A DNA stretch of 64,000 bases, taken from assembly GCF_000003195.3 (NCBI RefSeq), contig NC_012872.2, positions 7,378,001-7,442,000 of the forward strand. The letters are read 5' to 3'. The notes beneath the pieces are model-generated. The model was not told the origin of the DNA, did not search any database, and worked only from the letters and a program-made list of their open reading frames with translations. This stretch comes from Sorghum bicolor (lineage: Eukaryota > Streptophyta > Magnoliopsida > Poales > Poaceae). Made by a program: the position numbers and the translations under genes. Below are positions 46,853 through 59,421 of the stretch, in pieces (the stretch's first letter is position 1; every line of letters starts with the position of its first letter).

Positions 46853-49800
46853 CTATGCTTCGATCCGCATGTTCCAGGTCATGGTGAAGCTCTTCCCCAG
46901 CGGCAATGCCAGCCCGCCGACCTCCACCATGACGCTCTTGTTGCTATCCTCGACGCCTTCTTCCCCATGCAGCTTCGCGTTGCCACCTGCCGCGAAGTAA
47001 GGGCTCGACGTCGCGACGGCGGTGGTGGCGTCCGTGCCGTCCACCTGGATGGCGAGGTCCTTGCCGGTGCCCTCCAGACCCAGCACCGACAGCTTCTCGA
47101 TGACCAGCCCCTTGTGCAGGCTGTAGCTTCCCATCAGCACCTCCGACCGCACCGTCACGGCCTTGCCGCGCACGCTCGCGTGGAAGCGCGCGTACGTCGC
47201 CTGCCCTTCCGCGAGCACCATCTCCGGCCGCTCGTCGTCGTCCACGTACACCGCGCCCTCCGCGTCCGCCTGCGTCGCCCCGAACGGGAACGCGACCACG
47301 AGCGTGAACGGCGTCGCCCGGGCGTCCTTGGAGACGAACCCGCCGCGCTGCATCGGCAGGATCGTGTTCTGGAACACGTGCACGTTGATCTCGTTCAGCG
47401 GCGCCTCCAGCGTCACGGGGGCGCTGCTCTTGGACACCACCACCTTCCTCATGTCGAACAGGTTGTACCAGGTGCCCGGTGGGAACATGGCGCTCACCGA
47501 AGTGGCGCCCTGCTCGAGGACTGGGGACACCATGACGCTGGCGCCGAGCAGGAACTGTGTGCTCAGCCCGTAGCACGGCGTGAAGTCGGGGAAGGAGAAG
47601 AACACCGGGCGCGCCACGGGTGCCCCGGTCAGGTGCGCCTGGTAGCTGAGCGTGTACAGGTAGGGGAGCAGCTTGTACCGCATGCCGAGCGCGTTCCGTG
47701 CCGACTTCGCCACGGACTCCCAGACGTAGAGCTCCTGCCTCGGTGACGCGAAGTTGGCATGGTCCCTGGAGAACGGGTAGAAGGCCCCGAGCTCAATCCA
47801 CCTGTTGCAGAGCTCCTCAGTCGGCGCCGGGTAGAAGCCACAGATGTCAGAGCCAACCATTGGCATGCCGAAGATGCCAAAGTTGAGCATCGTTGAGATG
47901 GAATAGCGGAGATTTTCCCAAGTGCCCTTGTTGTCGCCGGTCCAGTGCGCGGCGTATGCCCCCGAGCCGACGAACGTGGAGCGGGTCAGAATGAACGGCC
48001 TCTTCCCCTGCAGCCCTTGCAGCGCCTTATGCGTGGCAATGGCCTGCGAGAAGCCATACAGACTGTGTGCGTTGTACTCCAGGATGCCATTGTAGTGTGT
48101 AGCACTGGTTGCAATGGTGTTGAAGCCGAGACGAGCAGTCTGCCCAGAGGCATTGATCTTGTATGGCGGCTCATCCCACCTTGTGTTTGTAAGGTTCTTG
48201 CAATCCAAACAGCAGACCCATGGTGTCTTGGAGTCAGGAATAGGGCACTGGTGTGTCTTTGGGATTGTGCACTTGCCCGTGCAGAAGTTGGAGGCCTCGT
48301 TCATGTCAATCCAGAGCCCATCCACCGGGACCAAATCATGAAACCTCCGCACCTCGTCGATCCACCATGACGCGCCGTTCGGGTTGAGAAAGTCTGGGAA
48401 GTAGACAGGACCAGGCCACACCTGGGCGAGGTATGGCTCCCCATCCAGTTTGATGAAGATGTCACGTTCCATGCCACGCTGGTAGACGCCATAGGAGCTG
48501 TTCACAGCAATGCCAGGGTCGATGAGGACAATGTACTTCATCCCTTGCGCATGGATCTTGTCAAGGAATGCCAGCAGTTTGGGGCGTGGGTAGTTGACCG
48601 GATCAAGTGTGAAGTCCTTAGCGGCATCCATGTGGTCATCATCATTCCAGATCACGTCCAGCGGTATCTGGGCATTCCGATAACCCTCCACAACGCCCTC
48701 TACCACTGAAAGGTTCTTGTACCCCCACCTACATTGGTGGAACCCTGAAAGACAAGCACATGGAGTATTCAGAGAGTTGACAAATTTCATGGTACAAGAA
48801 TTTATGCATAGTAAGAACATGATGCAGGCAGCAAGTTTCAGTTTCTTGATAAAGCAGCTACATACTATTTCGTGCAGGAAATGGAAATCATGCATTGTCT
48901 AGTATTGGAATGAGAACAGCAAAAATGCTCATGAATTGCATATGTGAATCACATTCACTTTCACACTTGTACTATATTGTACTGACAAAATTAAGAAAAT
49001 GGTAACTGTAACTGGTCACCTAGTACGGCAACAAATTCAATATGCGCATTTGCATGGGCTAAATTAACTGTAGTGCGACTTATTTCTCAGGGTTCTGATC
49101 ATCAATTTTCTAGGTGGTCCATGAACTGGACAAGATCAGTACAGAGCACATGGAAGGCCTTACCCTTATTGGTCACATGGCATCCCTAGCGGGTGAAACT
49201 AACTGACACTATTTCGTAAAAAGGGAAGCTTCATTTGGGAAGTTATTACATGTTGGATGGTTGATACAGAGATCAACTTGCAATTTCATGAAGGATGATA
49301 ATACAAGTAAATTCCAGTTCCCACTTCCCAGGCTTCCAGCAAGGCACATCACGATGCCAGATTTTGTTGATGTACAAGGCTACAAACACTGGTGAACAAA
49401 AGATTCAGTATTTTATTTGGCAGGAAGACCAAGCAAACTGCATTTTTTTTTCTGATGGAAGGAATTTCACACCTCAGTGGAATTCTAACCTACTGGGGAA
49501 TAAGACATTATACGCTTATCGCTGTATCCTCCAAAGCTAAATCAGTGTGTGTAATAGGGTGACAATGCTTCACCCAATGCATTAGTCACTCTGGAGACTG
49601 GAAGCAATGAACATTTGTAGCAAAACAATTCATAATTTGTAGACTATGTTATTCACAGGAAAAAACAACATGCGCGTTTGATGTAGTTTCATGTACTGAA
49701 AGCAAATAATTGGTAAATAGCAATAGCACTGAACATGCTGTACGAAAAAAAAAAACAAGCACATGGAGTATTCAGAGAGTTTTAGGGTTTCACGGTACAA

Positions 49801-52800
49801 GAATTTATGCATAGTATTCAGGCAGCAAGTTTCAATTTCTTGATAAAGCAGCCACATACTATTTCATACAGGAAATGGAAATCATGCAGTGTCTAAAATT
49901 GGAATGAGAACAGCAAAATTGTTCATGAATTGCAACCGTGAATCACATTCACTTTCACACTTCACTCTATTGTACTGACAAAAGCAAGAAAATAGTAATA
50001 GTAACTGGTCAACAAGTACAGCAAGAAATTCAAGACAGGCATGTGCATTGGCAAAATTGATTGTAGTGTGAGTTATTTCTCAGGGTTCTGATCATCAATT
50101 TTCATGGTGGTCCATGAATTGGGAAAGTTCAGTACAGAGCACATGGAAGGCCTTATCCTTATAGGTAACATGGCCTCACTAGCCGGTGAAACTAACTGAC
50201 ACACTATCTTGTAATGGGAAGCTGCATTTGGGATTGGGAAGCTATATTGTTTGATAGTTGATAAAGAGGTCGACTTGCAATTTCCTAAAGAATGATAATA
50301 CAAGTAAATTCCAGCTTCCAAGCTTCCAGCAAGGCACATCAAGATGCCAGATTTTGTAATTATCATGGTGTACAAGCCTACAAACACTAGTGAACAAAAG
50401 TTTCAGTATTTTGTTCGACAGGTAGATCAAGCAAACTGCATTTTTTCCCCCGGTGAAAGGAATTTCACACATCCGTAGAATACTAATCTACTGGGAATAA
50501 GACACATTGTATGCTTATCACTGTCAGCCCTGAAACTAAATCAGTGTGTGCCAGGGTGACAATGCTCATCCATTGCATTAATCACTCTGAGCGATGAATG
50601 TTTGTAGCAAAATAGTTAATAATTTGTATACTGTGTTATTCAGAACAAAGAACATGCCCATTTCATGTAGTTTCATGTACTGAAAGCAATTAATGAGCAA
50701 AAGCAACAGCACTGAACATGTTGTATGAAAAAAAACCCAAATGATGCATAACGCTTTTCTCAGAGTTCTGAACTTCTTCAGAACAAAGCTGCTCCATCTA
50801 CTTGCAGTCTGCACACTGCATGCATATCCACAGCATTTACTTTGCACAGAACTTAACCAGTCGCACTTAGTTGTCTAATTTGCATGGTTACCGGAAGTGC
50901 TTCAAGGGGATATTTGCGATACTGATAAACTGAAAGGTACTATACTGGATTATGCCATGATGTCCACGACATGGGAAAAATTCTGATTTATACCAAAGAG
51001 ACTCTACATGACTTTATTTTTTTAGCAAAGAATTCACATGATGCAATTGGGAACTAGTTATAATAGTACTGGCATGCTCAGCAAATAAACTGCCCTATCT
51101 GTCACCAAAGATCTACATTAGTGTGTGCCGGAGTATGGCATCCATGGAGTCAGAGAAGGCTACATCTCATTAGTCAACCTGAAAGGGCTAGCCATGGATC
51201 AGACAAAATATGACTGAATGGATCAAACTAATCAGGCAACAATTAAGGCCTTGTTTAGTTCCGAAATCTTTTCGGATTTTGGTACTGTAGCATTTTCGTT
51301 TGTTTGTGGCAAATATTGTCCAATCATAAACTAACTAGGCTCAAAAGATTTGTCTCGTAATTTACAGATAAACTGTGCAATTAGTTTTTGTTTTCTTCTA
51401 TATTTAGTGTTTTATGCATGTGCCACAAGATTTGATGTGACGGGGAATCTTGAAAAGTTTTTGGATTTGGGAGTGAACTAAACAAGGCATAAGTATCCAT
51501 CCATGGTATCAGATAAAACTATAAATTGTCAGTCAATCTCAATCATAGCTTAACCAAATGATTGTGCCAATCAGGAATTTAGCAAACCATAACTTAAGCA
51601 AATGATGTATCTGTCCAATTTGACAATGAGTAAAGGACAGCACAAAAATATACTCTGAAAAAGGCAGTCCTTACCAAATGCCCAGTATGGCATGGGCGCG
51701 GGACGGCCGATCATCGAAGTGTACTGATCCACGATGGCCAACGGCGTCGGCCCGGCGAAGAAGTAGAAGTCGAGAAGACCTCCGATGACCTTGTATGTCA
51801 GCGACGTCCCCCTGTAGAACACGTCCATGCCATTGCTGTTGAGCAGCAGCACGGCGTGCGCGACGCCGCGGCCGCCGAGGCTCCGGAGGTCCATGTACAC
51901 CGGGTGCGAGCCGTAGAGGTCGGTGTTGAGGTTGATGGCGGAGATGTCCGTGGTGTAGATGGTGTAAGGGTCGTTGGGCCGCAGCCTGATACCCCCGGGC
52001 TGCGTGTTCTCGCCGAGCCCGTACAGGGCGGCGTCCTTGGGCAGCGCCGTGGACACCTCCAGGTACTGGTCCTTGAAGACCAGCACGCCGGCGCTGGTGT
52101 TGAACAGCGGCTGCCTCGTGGACCGGCGGTGCACCGCGAACCAGAACGGGTCGCGGCCATAGGTGAACACCAGCTCCTCGCCGGGGTACTCGGCGCCCGT
52201 GAAGGGCGCGCCCGTGACCTTGCTGCCGGTCACGGGTGGCGCTGGCTCCCTTGGGAGCAGGTTGTAGGGGACCTCCCACCTCTGCTTATCTGCAGCGGTG
52301 ATCTGCACGCGCACCCTGTCCCTGGTCTCGTGCCTGCATAGCATTCCACCATTAGAAGATTACCTCAGGTAATTTTTTAAGCCATCATCGCAAAGTTGAG
52401 GCATACTCTACAAGCCTACATGATTGAAAGTCTTAGAATACTTGGGAAAAATCATGATTTGGAGTCTATGAAGGTGAACATTCTGTGTAAAAGCAGTAAA
52501 ATATCGACCTCATGGTCATACTTGGGACCATATGCAGATGAACTCATTGTCAACTATTAAAACATGACCTCAGGGGAAGAATGGAACACTATTGATTGCA
52601 GTTCAATCTTAAAATGTTCTCAACAATTCCTTCTGCTCTACTAGCCGTAAATCTTAAATCGATTTGTCTTGAAGAATTTAACGAATTGATTATTACAGCA
52701 ACTAACATTCTCCTCGAAAGTACTACAGGGATCGATGTGTGTCAACACTTCAGACTAGAACAACCGCGTGGGGAAAAAAGAACGAAGAACAGGAGCTACT

Positions 52801-53076
52801 GATTTGCTGCTTGGTGAGGAGAGGAGAAGCAAGTTCTTACTTAACAAAGAGCCTGAGGCGAGGGATGTCAGGACCGTAAGTGGAGGTGCACTGCTTCACC
52901 TGCAGGTAGCCCACAAGGCCTCCGCCGTTGGGCAGCTGAACAAGGGAGACCAGCTTGTACCCGTACCCAACCTTCGGCTTTGCTGTGGCGACCACGCCAT
53001 TGCTGCTTGCCAAGGTGAGAAATAAAAGGCACCACAGTAGGTAGGAGAGGATGGCCGAGCGAGAAAATGACAGCAT
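46853..53076 (-). CDS. Alpha-glucosidase, glycoside hydrolase family 31 (3 exons)
   Basis: Exons are 52,841-53,076, 51,675-52,333 and 46,853-48,744. Both introns are GT-AG, and the joins restore codons for ...RLFVKHETRD... and ...[13 protein letters not shown]. The product is 928 aa, slightly longer than the 877 aa I recall for barley. Residues 1-26 form a hydrophobic signal peptide ([13 protein letters not shown]), so it is likely secreted or vacuolar. An N-terminal beta-sandwich (to about 270) precedes the catalytic barrel, with WNDDDHMD at about 331-338, the nucleophile Asp445 in GLWIDMNE, and the acid/base Asp569 in HWTGDN. C-terminal beta domains follow. Family enzymes release glucose from the non-reducing ends of alpha-1,4-glucans, as in starch mobilisation in cereal grain. 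All key residues are present and no frame break is seen. The likely ortholog is rice Os06g0675700 (from memory). Antisense frames here are shadows. Confidence 0.95.
48751..50738. repeat. Tandem duplication, two copies of about 1 kb, in alpha-glucosidase intron 2
   Basis: Copy 1 (about 48,751-49,752) and copy 2 (about 49,753-50,738) both start with ACAAGCACATGGAGTATTCA and share, in order, GCAGGCAGCAAGTTTCA / GCAGCAAGTTTCAATTTC, AGGAAATGGAAATCATGCA, CAGGGTTCTGATCATCAATT, ATTCCAG[TC]T-type blocks, CAGCAAGGCACATCA, and TAGTTTCATGTACTGAAAGC. The copies have diverged by many substitutions and small indels, so the event is not recent. Confidence 0.9.
51247..51489. mobile_element. Tourist-like MITE, 243 bp, TSD TAA, inside alpha-glucosidase intron 2
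   Basis: It begins GGCCTTGTTTAGTTCCG and ends TGAACTAAACAAGGCA, with TAA at 51,244-51,246 and 51,490-51,492. It lies about 185 bp from the donor site of intron 2 and does not touch splice signals. Confidence 0.93.
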
Positions 53077-53351
53077 TTCCGTTGTGCTCCGTTGGTTTTT
53101 TCCTCACTCCCTCACGAGCTCACCCCTTTGTACAGCTCTACTCTCTATGGCCACTGCCCTGCAGCGTGAACTGTGTGAACTATGAAATGCAAGACAGTGA
53201 GGAGGAGATGCCTAGAGAGAGAGAGGTGCTGCTGCTGTGGTAGTAGTGAATACGAGTAATGGCGGGGAGTGAGCAGTGGCAGCTGTGAGCAGCTCTGCAT
53301 GCATTGAGTGGCATGTCCAGTGCATACCCCCGATGACCGAACCTTTTCCTC

Positions 53352-53358
53352 CTTTATA
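53352..53358 (-). promoter_or_regulatory. TATA box of the alpha-glucosidase gene
   Basis: On the minus strand TATAAAG in the context GTCTATAAAGGAGG, about 275 bp upstream of the ATG at 53,074-53,076. That gives a leader of roughly 245 nt if initiation is about 30 bp downstream. The leader contains an AG/CT-rich run (GAGAGAGAG complement near 53,213-53,226). Confidence 0.65.
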
Positions 53359-53462
53359 GACTCTGTGCCCATACATCAATCACTGATAAGTGGACCCAGC
53401 TGATTTGCAGCGAACGGAATGTCAGCTGTTGCTTAAGGGCGTCCACATGTGTTTAGCAGATA

Positions 53463-53705
53463 CTCTCGGTCTCAAAATAATAGCACATCTTATTCATGAT
53501 GTATGATAACTAGTAATTAATCATGATACATATTTTATAATGAATTTATTTAGAGATATAAATTTGATGTTAATAAGAATACTAATATTTACAATGCACC
53601 ATAAATATCATTAAACTGATCATGACATATTTTTTATAATAAATTTATTTAGAGGCATAAATATGATTATTATTTTCTATAGTAGTTATTTTGGGACGCA
53701 AGGAG
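53463..53705. mobile_element. Stowaway-like MITE (243 bp), TSD TA, in the alpha-glucosidase promoter
   Basis: TA at 53,461-53,462 and 53,706-53,707. Ends CTCTCGGTCTCAAAATAATA and the complement CTCCTTGCGTCCCAAAATAA. It starts about 105 bp upstream of the TATA box. Confidence 0.75.
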
Positions 53706-53707
53706 TA

Positions 53708-54411
53708 GCAAGCTTGTTGCTAGGATATGGAGGTCCACAGGACGTCCCGGGCAAATATGAGGCTCAATTTAAAACAATAAGTGGAGGTCTAACATCTATT
53801 ATCAAAATCTAAAAAAGATAATATCAAATATCAATATACTACAAAGACAATGTATAAAAGATTAACTAAATAAAATAGGGATTGTGCATGGAATTTACTA
53901 GGCAATGATCTCCGTCTCGCGTCCTAATCTGGGTCCAGCTGTCTAGGATTGCTACTAGGTCTCGACTCTTGAGCGACGAACAACACAGAGGGCAAGGAAC
54001 AAGTCCAAAGGACGAAGCCACAAACTCACGAAGGGTTACAAACTTATGTGAAGAAGAATTACCGGTCATAGACTTTTCCAATTCACAATCATGAACTCAA
54101 TGTGCTTTCTCTCGAAGAAAGTAGCAGGCCGCGTTTATTGAGTCTCTGTGACTAATTTACTAATTAAAATAAACCTAAAATTATTATATATACTTAGAAT
54201 ACTTAGCAAATTTTGGGGCCCATGAATTTTGGGGGCCTAGTTCGGTCGCACAGCCCGCACTGGCTCCGGGACGCCTCTAGAGGTCCATGTCAAACACCTT
54301 TGAGAATAACTTTGCTTCCAAATAGTTTTTGGGCTTCCTCGCAGCTACCTATTGCTAAGTCTCACAAGTATGTACCACACTTACTCACTAGCTCACATAA
54401 GTCAAGCTATA
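53708..54411. other. Intergenic, nothing recognised
   Basis: Short frames only. The region around 53,740-54,270 (with a GGGGCC..GGGGGCC pair) reads like decayed repeat but no terminus is defined. Confidence 0.4.
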
Positions 54412-54643
54412 GGTCTTGTTCAGTTGGTGAAAATTTTTTGTTTTGAGTACTGTAGCATTTTTCATTTGTATTTGGTAAATATTATCCAATTATAGACTAA
54501 CTAGGTTCAAAATATTCGCCTCACAAATTACAGGCAAACTATACAATTAGTTATTTTTAATCTATATTTAGTGCTCCATGCATGTGCCGCAAGATTCGAT
54601 GTGACGGAGAAATCTAGAAATGTTTTGGGAACTAAACAAGGCC
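54412..54643. mobile_element. Tourist-like MITE, GGCCTTGTTTAG family
   Basis: It runs from GGTCTTGTTCAGTTGG to GGGAACTAAACAAGGCC with family interior. Confidence 0.82.
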
Positions 54644-56008
54644 ATAGTTCATACCCTCTTTGTAGTACGTCCAAATAAAAAACAAAATCCTAAATTACTC
54701 TAAGTGTCTCTTAATAACAAACGACACTTAGAACTAGTCTATTCTTAACTTGTCGATCATCCTTTGAAAACCAAAATGAAATCCATCAATAGAGGTATAA
54801 AAACTATTGATTGTCTGTTAATCAATCATCATTATGACCTAATTTATAATATTTGTTATACCCAATAGTTATGTCATTATTAAACACCAAAACTGAATCA
54901 GAGGTCTAGTTGCTTTCAAACACAATGTTGTTTACTTTTAAAACAATTACCTTTGTGCCAACAACTAAGAGGTACGACGTTTGAAGGTGTTGTCGCTGCA
55001 AACCAGAAATCAAGAGTTTTTGGATATGCAAGGCAATAGCTAGAAGGGCAAAAAGTGTTTATAATAATACCTCCAACAAGAACCCAATGCAAAAGGTGTT
55101 GTCCTTGCCAATATTTAACAGTGGTAAGACACGGAGTGCATGTAAAATGATCATAGATTAGTTGATTGGGTTTATTGTAGTGGAACATGTCACTCGGATT
55201 CAAGTCTTTGACTTGGCACGGGCACTACTACAGGGCAGGGATATAGTAACACCAATTTGTGTTACTATAGGTTGAAAAAAGTGTTACTAGCTCTCTTAGT
55301 AACACATTTTTGTTTGTGTTCCAATAGGCTATGTTACTATAGACTAGTTTATTGTAACACATTTAATTATCTATTAGAACACTTGTTCAGTGTTACAATA
55401 AAATTTATTGTAACACTTTTTTTCTTCTATAGTAACACTCACGCCATGGTAGAGCACATAGTATGTAACACATTTATTTAACTATTAGAACACTTGGTAA
55501 TGTTACAATGATTGTCCACTGTAACACATTATTTATTTCTAGTAACACTTTTATATTATGGAAGAGTGTAGCATACAACAAAGTAACATATACTTTGTAA
55601 CACTTTTTCATGTGTACTGTAACATATTTATAATGATTCACCTTTATGCAACACCCGAAAAGTGTTGCAATATGCCGGATATGGTTGCAATAGATAAAAT
55701 TGTAACGTAAAAAAAATAATTGGAAGATGTTGTTGCAACACCACGTGACACATGGATTATATAGAATCACACAAATATGATACTTTGGAAAATGACATAG
55801 ACCACATTTATCAATAACAAGATCCACATAACATAGGATGGTTTCAAACAAATGTGCTTGTTCAGAACAAATCATTGTATATGTACATAACGATATATTG
55901 TTGTAGGGAAAAAGACATAGTCCAGAAATAAAAAAAATCAAGAACTAGCTAGAATTCATAAAGGCCCTTCCTTCTTTTTCCTTTCTCTATACACATCGAT
56001 GTGGGCAT

Positions 56009-58798
56009 TCAACCATTAATCATTTGAACCTGCAAAGAAAATATAAGTTATAATAATACAAATGAGGCTATATACATAGATGTCAAGTTAAGAAAGGTTG
56101 TTCGAACATACAAACATGGAAGGCCAAGCAATTGAGACTCCTTTGGCATGTGCATCACCAATATTTTTGCATCCAGGCATGGGCCTTACTAATGGCTCAT
56201 CTTTTGTTATAGGGTGATCAATACGCACTCTATAGAATTGACTTCCTATCTTAACTCCATCAACCATGGCTTCTGGATCGGTGCTGAGGAGAGTTGCATA
56301 AGCCACATGAGCCTTATTAGGATATTTTGAAGTCATTAGCAGCACCGTGGACCCAACCTACATTTATTTGACATAATCTTTAGTGACTAACAACCCTTAG
56401 TTGTATGTCATGATCATGCAACCAGAATAAGTGATATTATATTCGCCTACCTTCATTAGAGGAGGTTGTTTATGTGTTTGACGTTTGTAGCATGCAGCCT
56501 TGTCATGAGCCACCTCCTGATGGTCAGACCCTCGGTGATGACCCTTACACATGTGAAATGAAGAATTGAAATAATAAGACAAACATTTTACTATAATTAT
56601 AGCAAAGTATTGTTCATAAATACCTTTTGTTTTTTTGTTAATCTACTTATGGTGGCTAAAAGTAGACCATCATTATCACTGTATTCAGATTCACATGCCT
56701 CTTTGCTCTAGTAAAGAGAAAACAAAAAGAAGGTAGCACGAGTTAATAAAAAAAATTCTTTGTAGATAAAATGAGTATTGAATTCACAAGAAAGTGACTT
56801 TACCAAATCATTCTTGTATTTAAGGAATCCATCATTCTGGTTGGGTGCAAAACCTTGAACTCTCTAAAAATTTTAGACGATATTAAAGCCAAAAAATCTA
56901 GATTAAGTGAAAACATGGAAAAATATCAAATACCTTTCTGTTAGAATTGACCGCATGATTCTGAGAATTGTTATGATCACTCATAGCACAATTTCCCTAG
57001 AAAAGATAAAATGTTTTAAGTAAAACAATTCAATATGGAGTTAAAAATAAAACTGTACATTGTTACCATTGTCGCTTCTTGGTTCTCATGGTGTCTTTGA
57101 TTGTTTTTTAGTTCTTCGATAACTTTGTCTTGCATTCTAGAATGCTCTTTGAGTTGCCTTATCTCCTCCAGCATGTGAGTATCTACATCAGATGACGATC
57201 CTTCTAGTGAAACTATATTAATGTCCTTAAAGTGGTGTGTTCTTCGACCATAAACTTGTTTAGGAACCGGAAGCAATCCCATGCCATGCAATTGTCCAGC
57301 TTTCTCTTCTCCCAACACCTGATGCAATGCGTCAGCTTCCCATGCAACTCCTCCCTCACTATTTTGTGCTAACTCTGGTTGTGTGTCAAGGAGATTTTCC
57401 AATTGAACCTACCAGCAAGAAATCTACAGATTAAAATACACAAATAATTTTATATTTGCAGAAATTCTCATGTGCATATACCATACCACTGGATCATTTC
57501 TCCCTTTTGCCCTTTTCTTATGAGTTCGGAGGAAAACCTTTGCTCTATGTGGCTGTTTTTTTTCAGGATCAGCTTGCCTCTGAAAGAATAGAAATAAAGG
57601 AAAAGTAAGAATAACCATATAGACATTTTTTGAAGAGAAGATGACTCACCATTTCCTCAGACCAACGAGCATAACTCTTTGTACCCGCTGTATGTGTTGT
57701 CTTCTTCATTTCACGACTTATTTTGTTTTTCTCACTAAGGGCCTACAAGAATTAATAAATATTGAACTATTATACATACAGAATCGTCAATAGTATAGAT
57801 AAGGATAGTAAAGATGCCAGATTGCATAAATATTGGTGCCTTACTTTTCCTTCTCTGGACTTCCAATAATTTACTAGGGCCTCCCATTCATCTTCTTCAA
57901 TATCACTAGGACAACGCTTCTTCAAAACAGACTTCTTCTTCTTTGGATTAAATAGTGTCTTTTTTAATGTTGCCTTATATTTTCTCCAATCTCTTCCAAT
58001 TGATTTAAATATCCATTTCTCACATGACCGAGGATACAAGAACTTTGTCTAAAAAAGAATGTCAGTAATGAATGAATTTGACTTCAAGACATGATAACAA
58101 GCATATATATACTTGAGTTGATAACAGTATGTGTTGCAGAATTCAGCTAACCTGTATGTATTGAATTATGGTTTTTGCATTTTTTTTCTTAACTTGTCTC
58201 CAATCTTTAGCACCAACTGGACAGTAACCACCATTTCTTGCTATTGTACCTAAAAATTGGCCTAAAAGGCCACCTTCTTTTCCAATGGGTTGTCCAAGCA
58301 TATTACATCTTACTACTATTCGATCTCCATCAGGTAGATCCCAAACATGTGGTAAAACAGTCCCTTTTCGCTTATTAGGTACTTCATCGCCATCACCTAT
58401 TCAAAACAGAATAATAGTGATAGTAAGTAGTTAACATGCAGTCTATATGAATGGGATTGATCTATCTAATTTGTACCTAATGTGTTCTGGTTCTCATCAT
58501 TGGGTTGCTCAACCTCATTAGCATATATTGCTTCAGTATGCATTACATTTAATCCTTTCAATCCTTTCTTTTTCTTTGTACCTCCACTTCCTGCTAATCA
58601 AATGCTGAAGACATGAGCATGTGTTTGTAGTAAATATAGAAGAGTAAATGATATGTTCATTATAATACCTTTAGTTTTATTCGGTTTAGATATGGATGGT
58701 TTTTTGTTGGACTTGGTAGGGACTAAAGTGGCTAGTCTCTGCTTCGTCACAAACAAGCTAACCATCTTTTTGCTCTCACACTCATTAAGCATGTCCAT
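56009..58798 (-). CDS. CACTA transposon TNPA-like protein (plant transposase, Ptta/En/Spm family), 13 exons
   Basis: Exons inferred from GT-AG sites and continuous frame, in transcript order: 58,669-58,798; 58,477-58,590; 58,152-58,396; 57,845-58,048; 57,650-57,742; 57,487-57,579; 57,067-57,408; 56,934-56,996; 56,804-56,863; 56,624-56,707; 56,451-56,543; 56,112-56,357; 56,009-56,029. They join into 595 codons plus stop with no break. Exon 3 has GQPIGKEGGLLGQFLGTIAR. Exon 4 has FKSIGRDWRKYKATLKK and KKRCPSDIEEDEWEALVNYW, hallmark stretches of the Ptta/En/Spm domain. Exon 7 ends in a probable coiled coil. Exon 12 holds IGSQFYRVRIDH and DEPLVRPMPGC, typical of the C-terminus. TNPA-type proteins bind subterminal repeats and assist transposition. 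The first ATG is used, but the frame stays open upstream to 58,897, so the true N-terminus is uncertain. Exon borders are by eye. Confidence 0.75.
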
Positions 58799-58875
58799 CA
58801 CTTCAGCATCTTGTTCTAGTAAAACCAAGCTATCTTTTTTCTTGTAGAATAGATAGTCGACAGCCCTGTACCCAT

Positions 58876-59421
58876 GATGTTCGATCAAATCAATCAAGTT
58901 ATGCTAGTGCAAGTGATGGCAAGCCAGTTTTAGGTGATGTGACTTACTATGGGAGGATAATTGATATTATTGAGCTAAACTACTCTGGAAAATTTTCTGT
59001 GGTACTTTTCAAATGTGAATGGGTTGATGTTATTTCCAAAAGAGGAATAATGAAGGACAAGTATGGATACACACTTGTGAATTTCTCACACCTGATACAT
59101 ACAGGAGAAAATATTGTTCATGAACCGTATATTTTTCCTAACCAAGCTGACCAGGTGTTTTATGCTGAAGATGAAGAACACCCTGGGTGGTATGTAGTCA
59201 ATAAGATGAAACCAAGAGATATATATGACACAGGTTGTGATGAATGGCAAGATGATGTAGAAAATGAGCCATTCCATGTCACACACCTTGGAAATATGTT
59301 CAATAATTCAAATGTAAGATATCAATGGGCTAGGCCAGATATTGAGGGAACCACAGTGGATGCTAGTGAAGATGTTGATGCTAGTGATGATAGTGGAAAT
59401 GGATTGAATGACCAATCTTAG
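58876..59421 (+). pseudogene. Truncated CACTA tnpD (TNP2-type transposase) C-terminus, DUF4216
   Basis: The plus-strand frame reads SSYASASDGKPVLGDVTYYG, then DIIELNY, VVLFKCEWVDV, DKYGYTLVNFSHLIHTGE, DQVFYAEDEEHPGWYVV and a C-terminal acidic tail before TAG at 59,419-59,421. This is the DUF4216 region that ends TNP2/TNPD transposases. The upstream catalytic domain (Transposase_21) and the zinc-binding N-terminus are absent: the recognisable part begins within a few bases of the tnpA 5' end on the other strand, marking an internal deletion. There is no ATG near the start of homology, so it is treated as a fragment. Confidence 0.85.

Noticed and set aside
46739..47746. 335-codon plus-strand frame
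   Set aside because: It is a shadow of alpha-glucosidase exon 3 on the opposite strand; His/Arg-rich with no recognisable domain.
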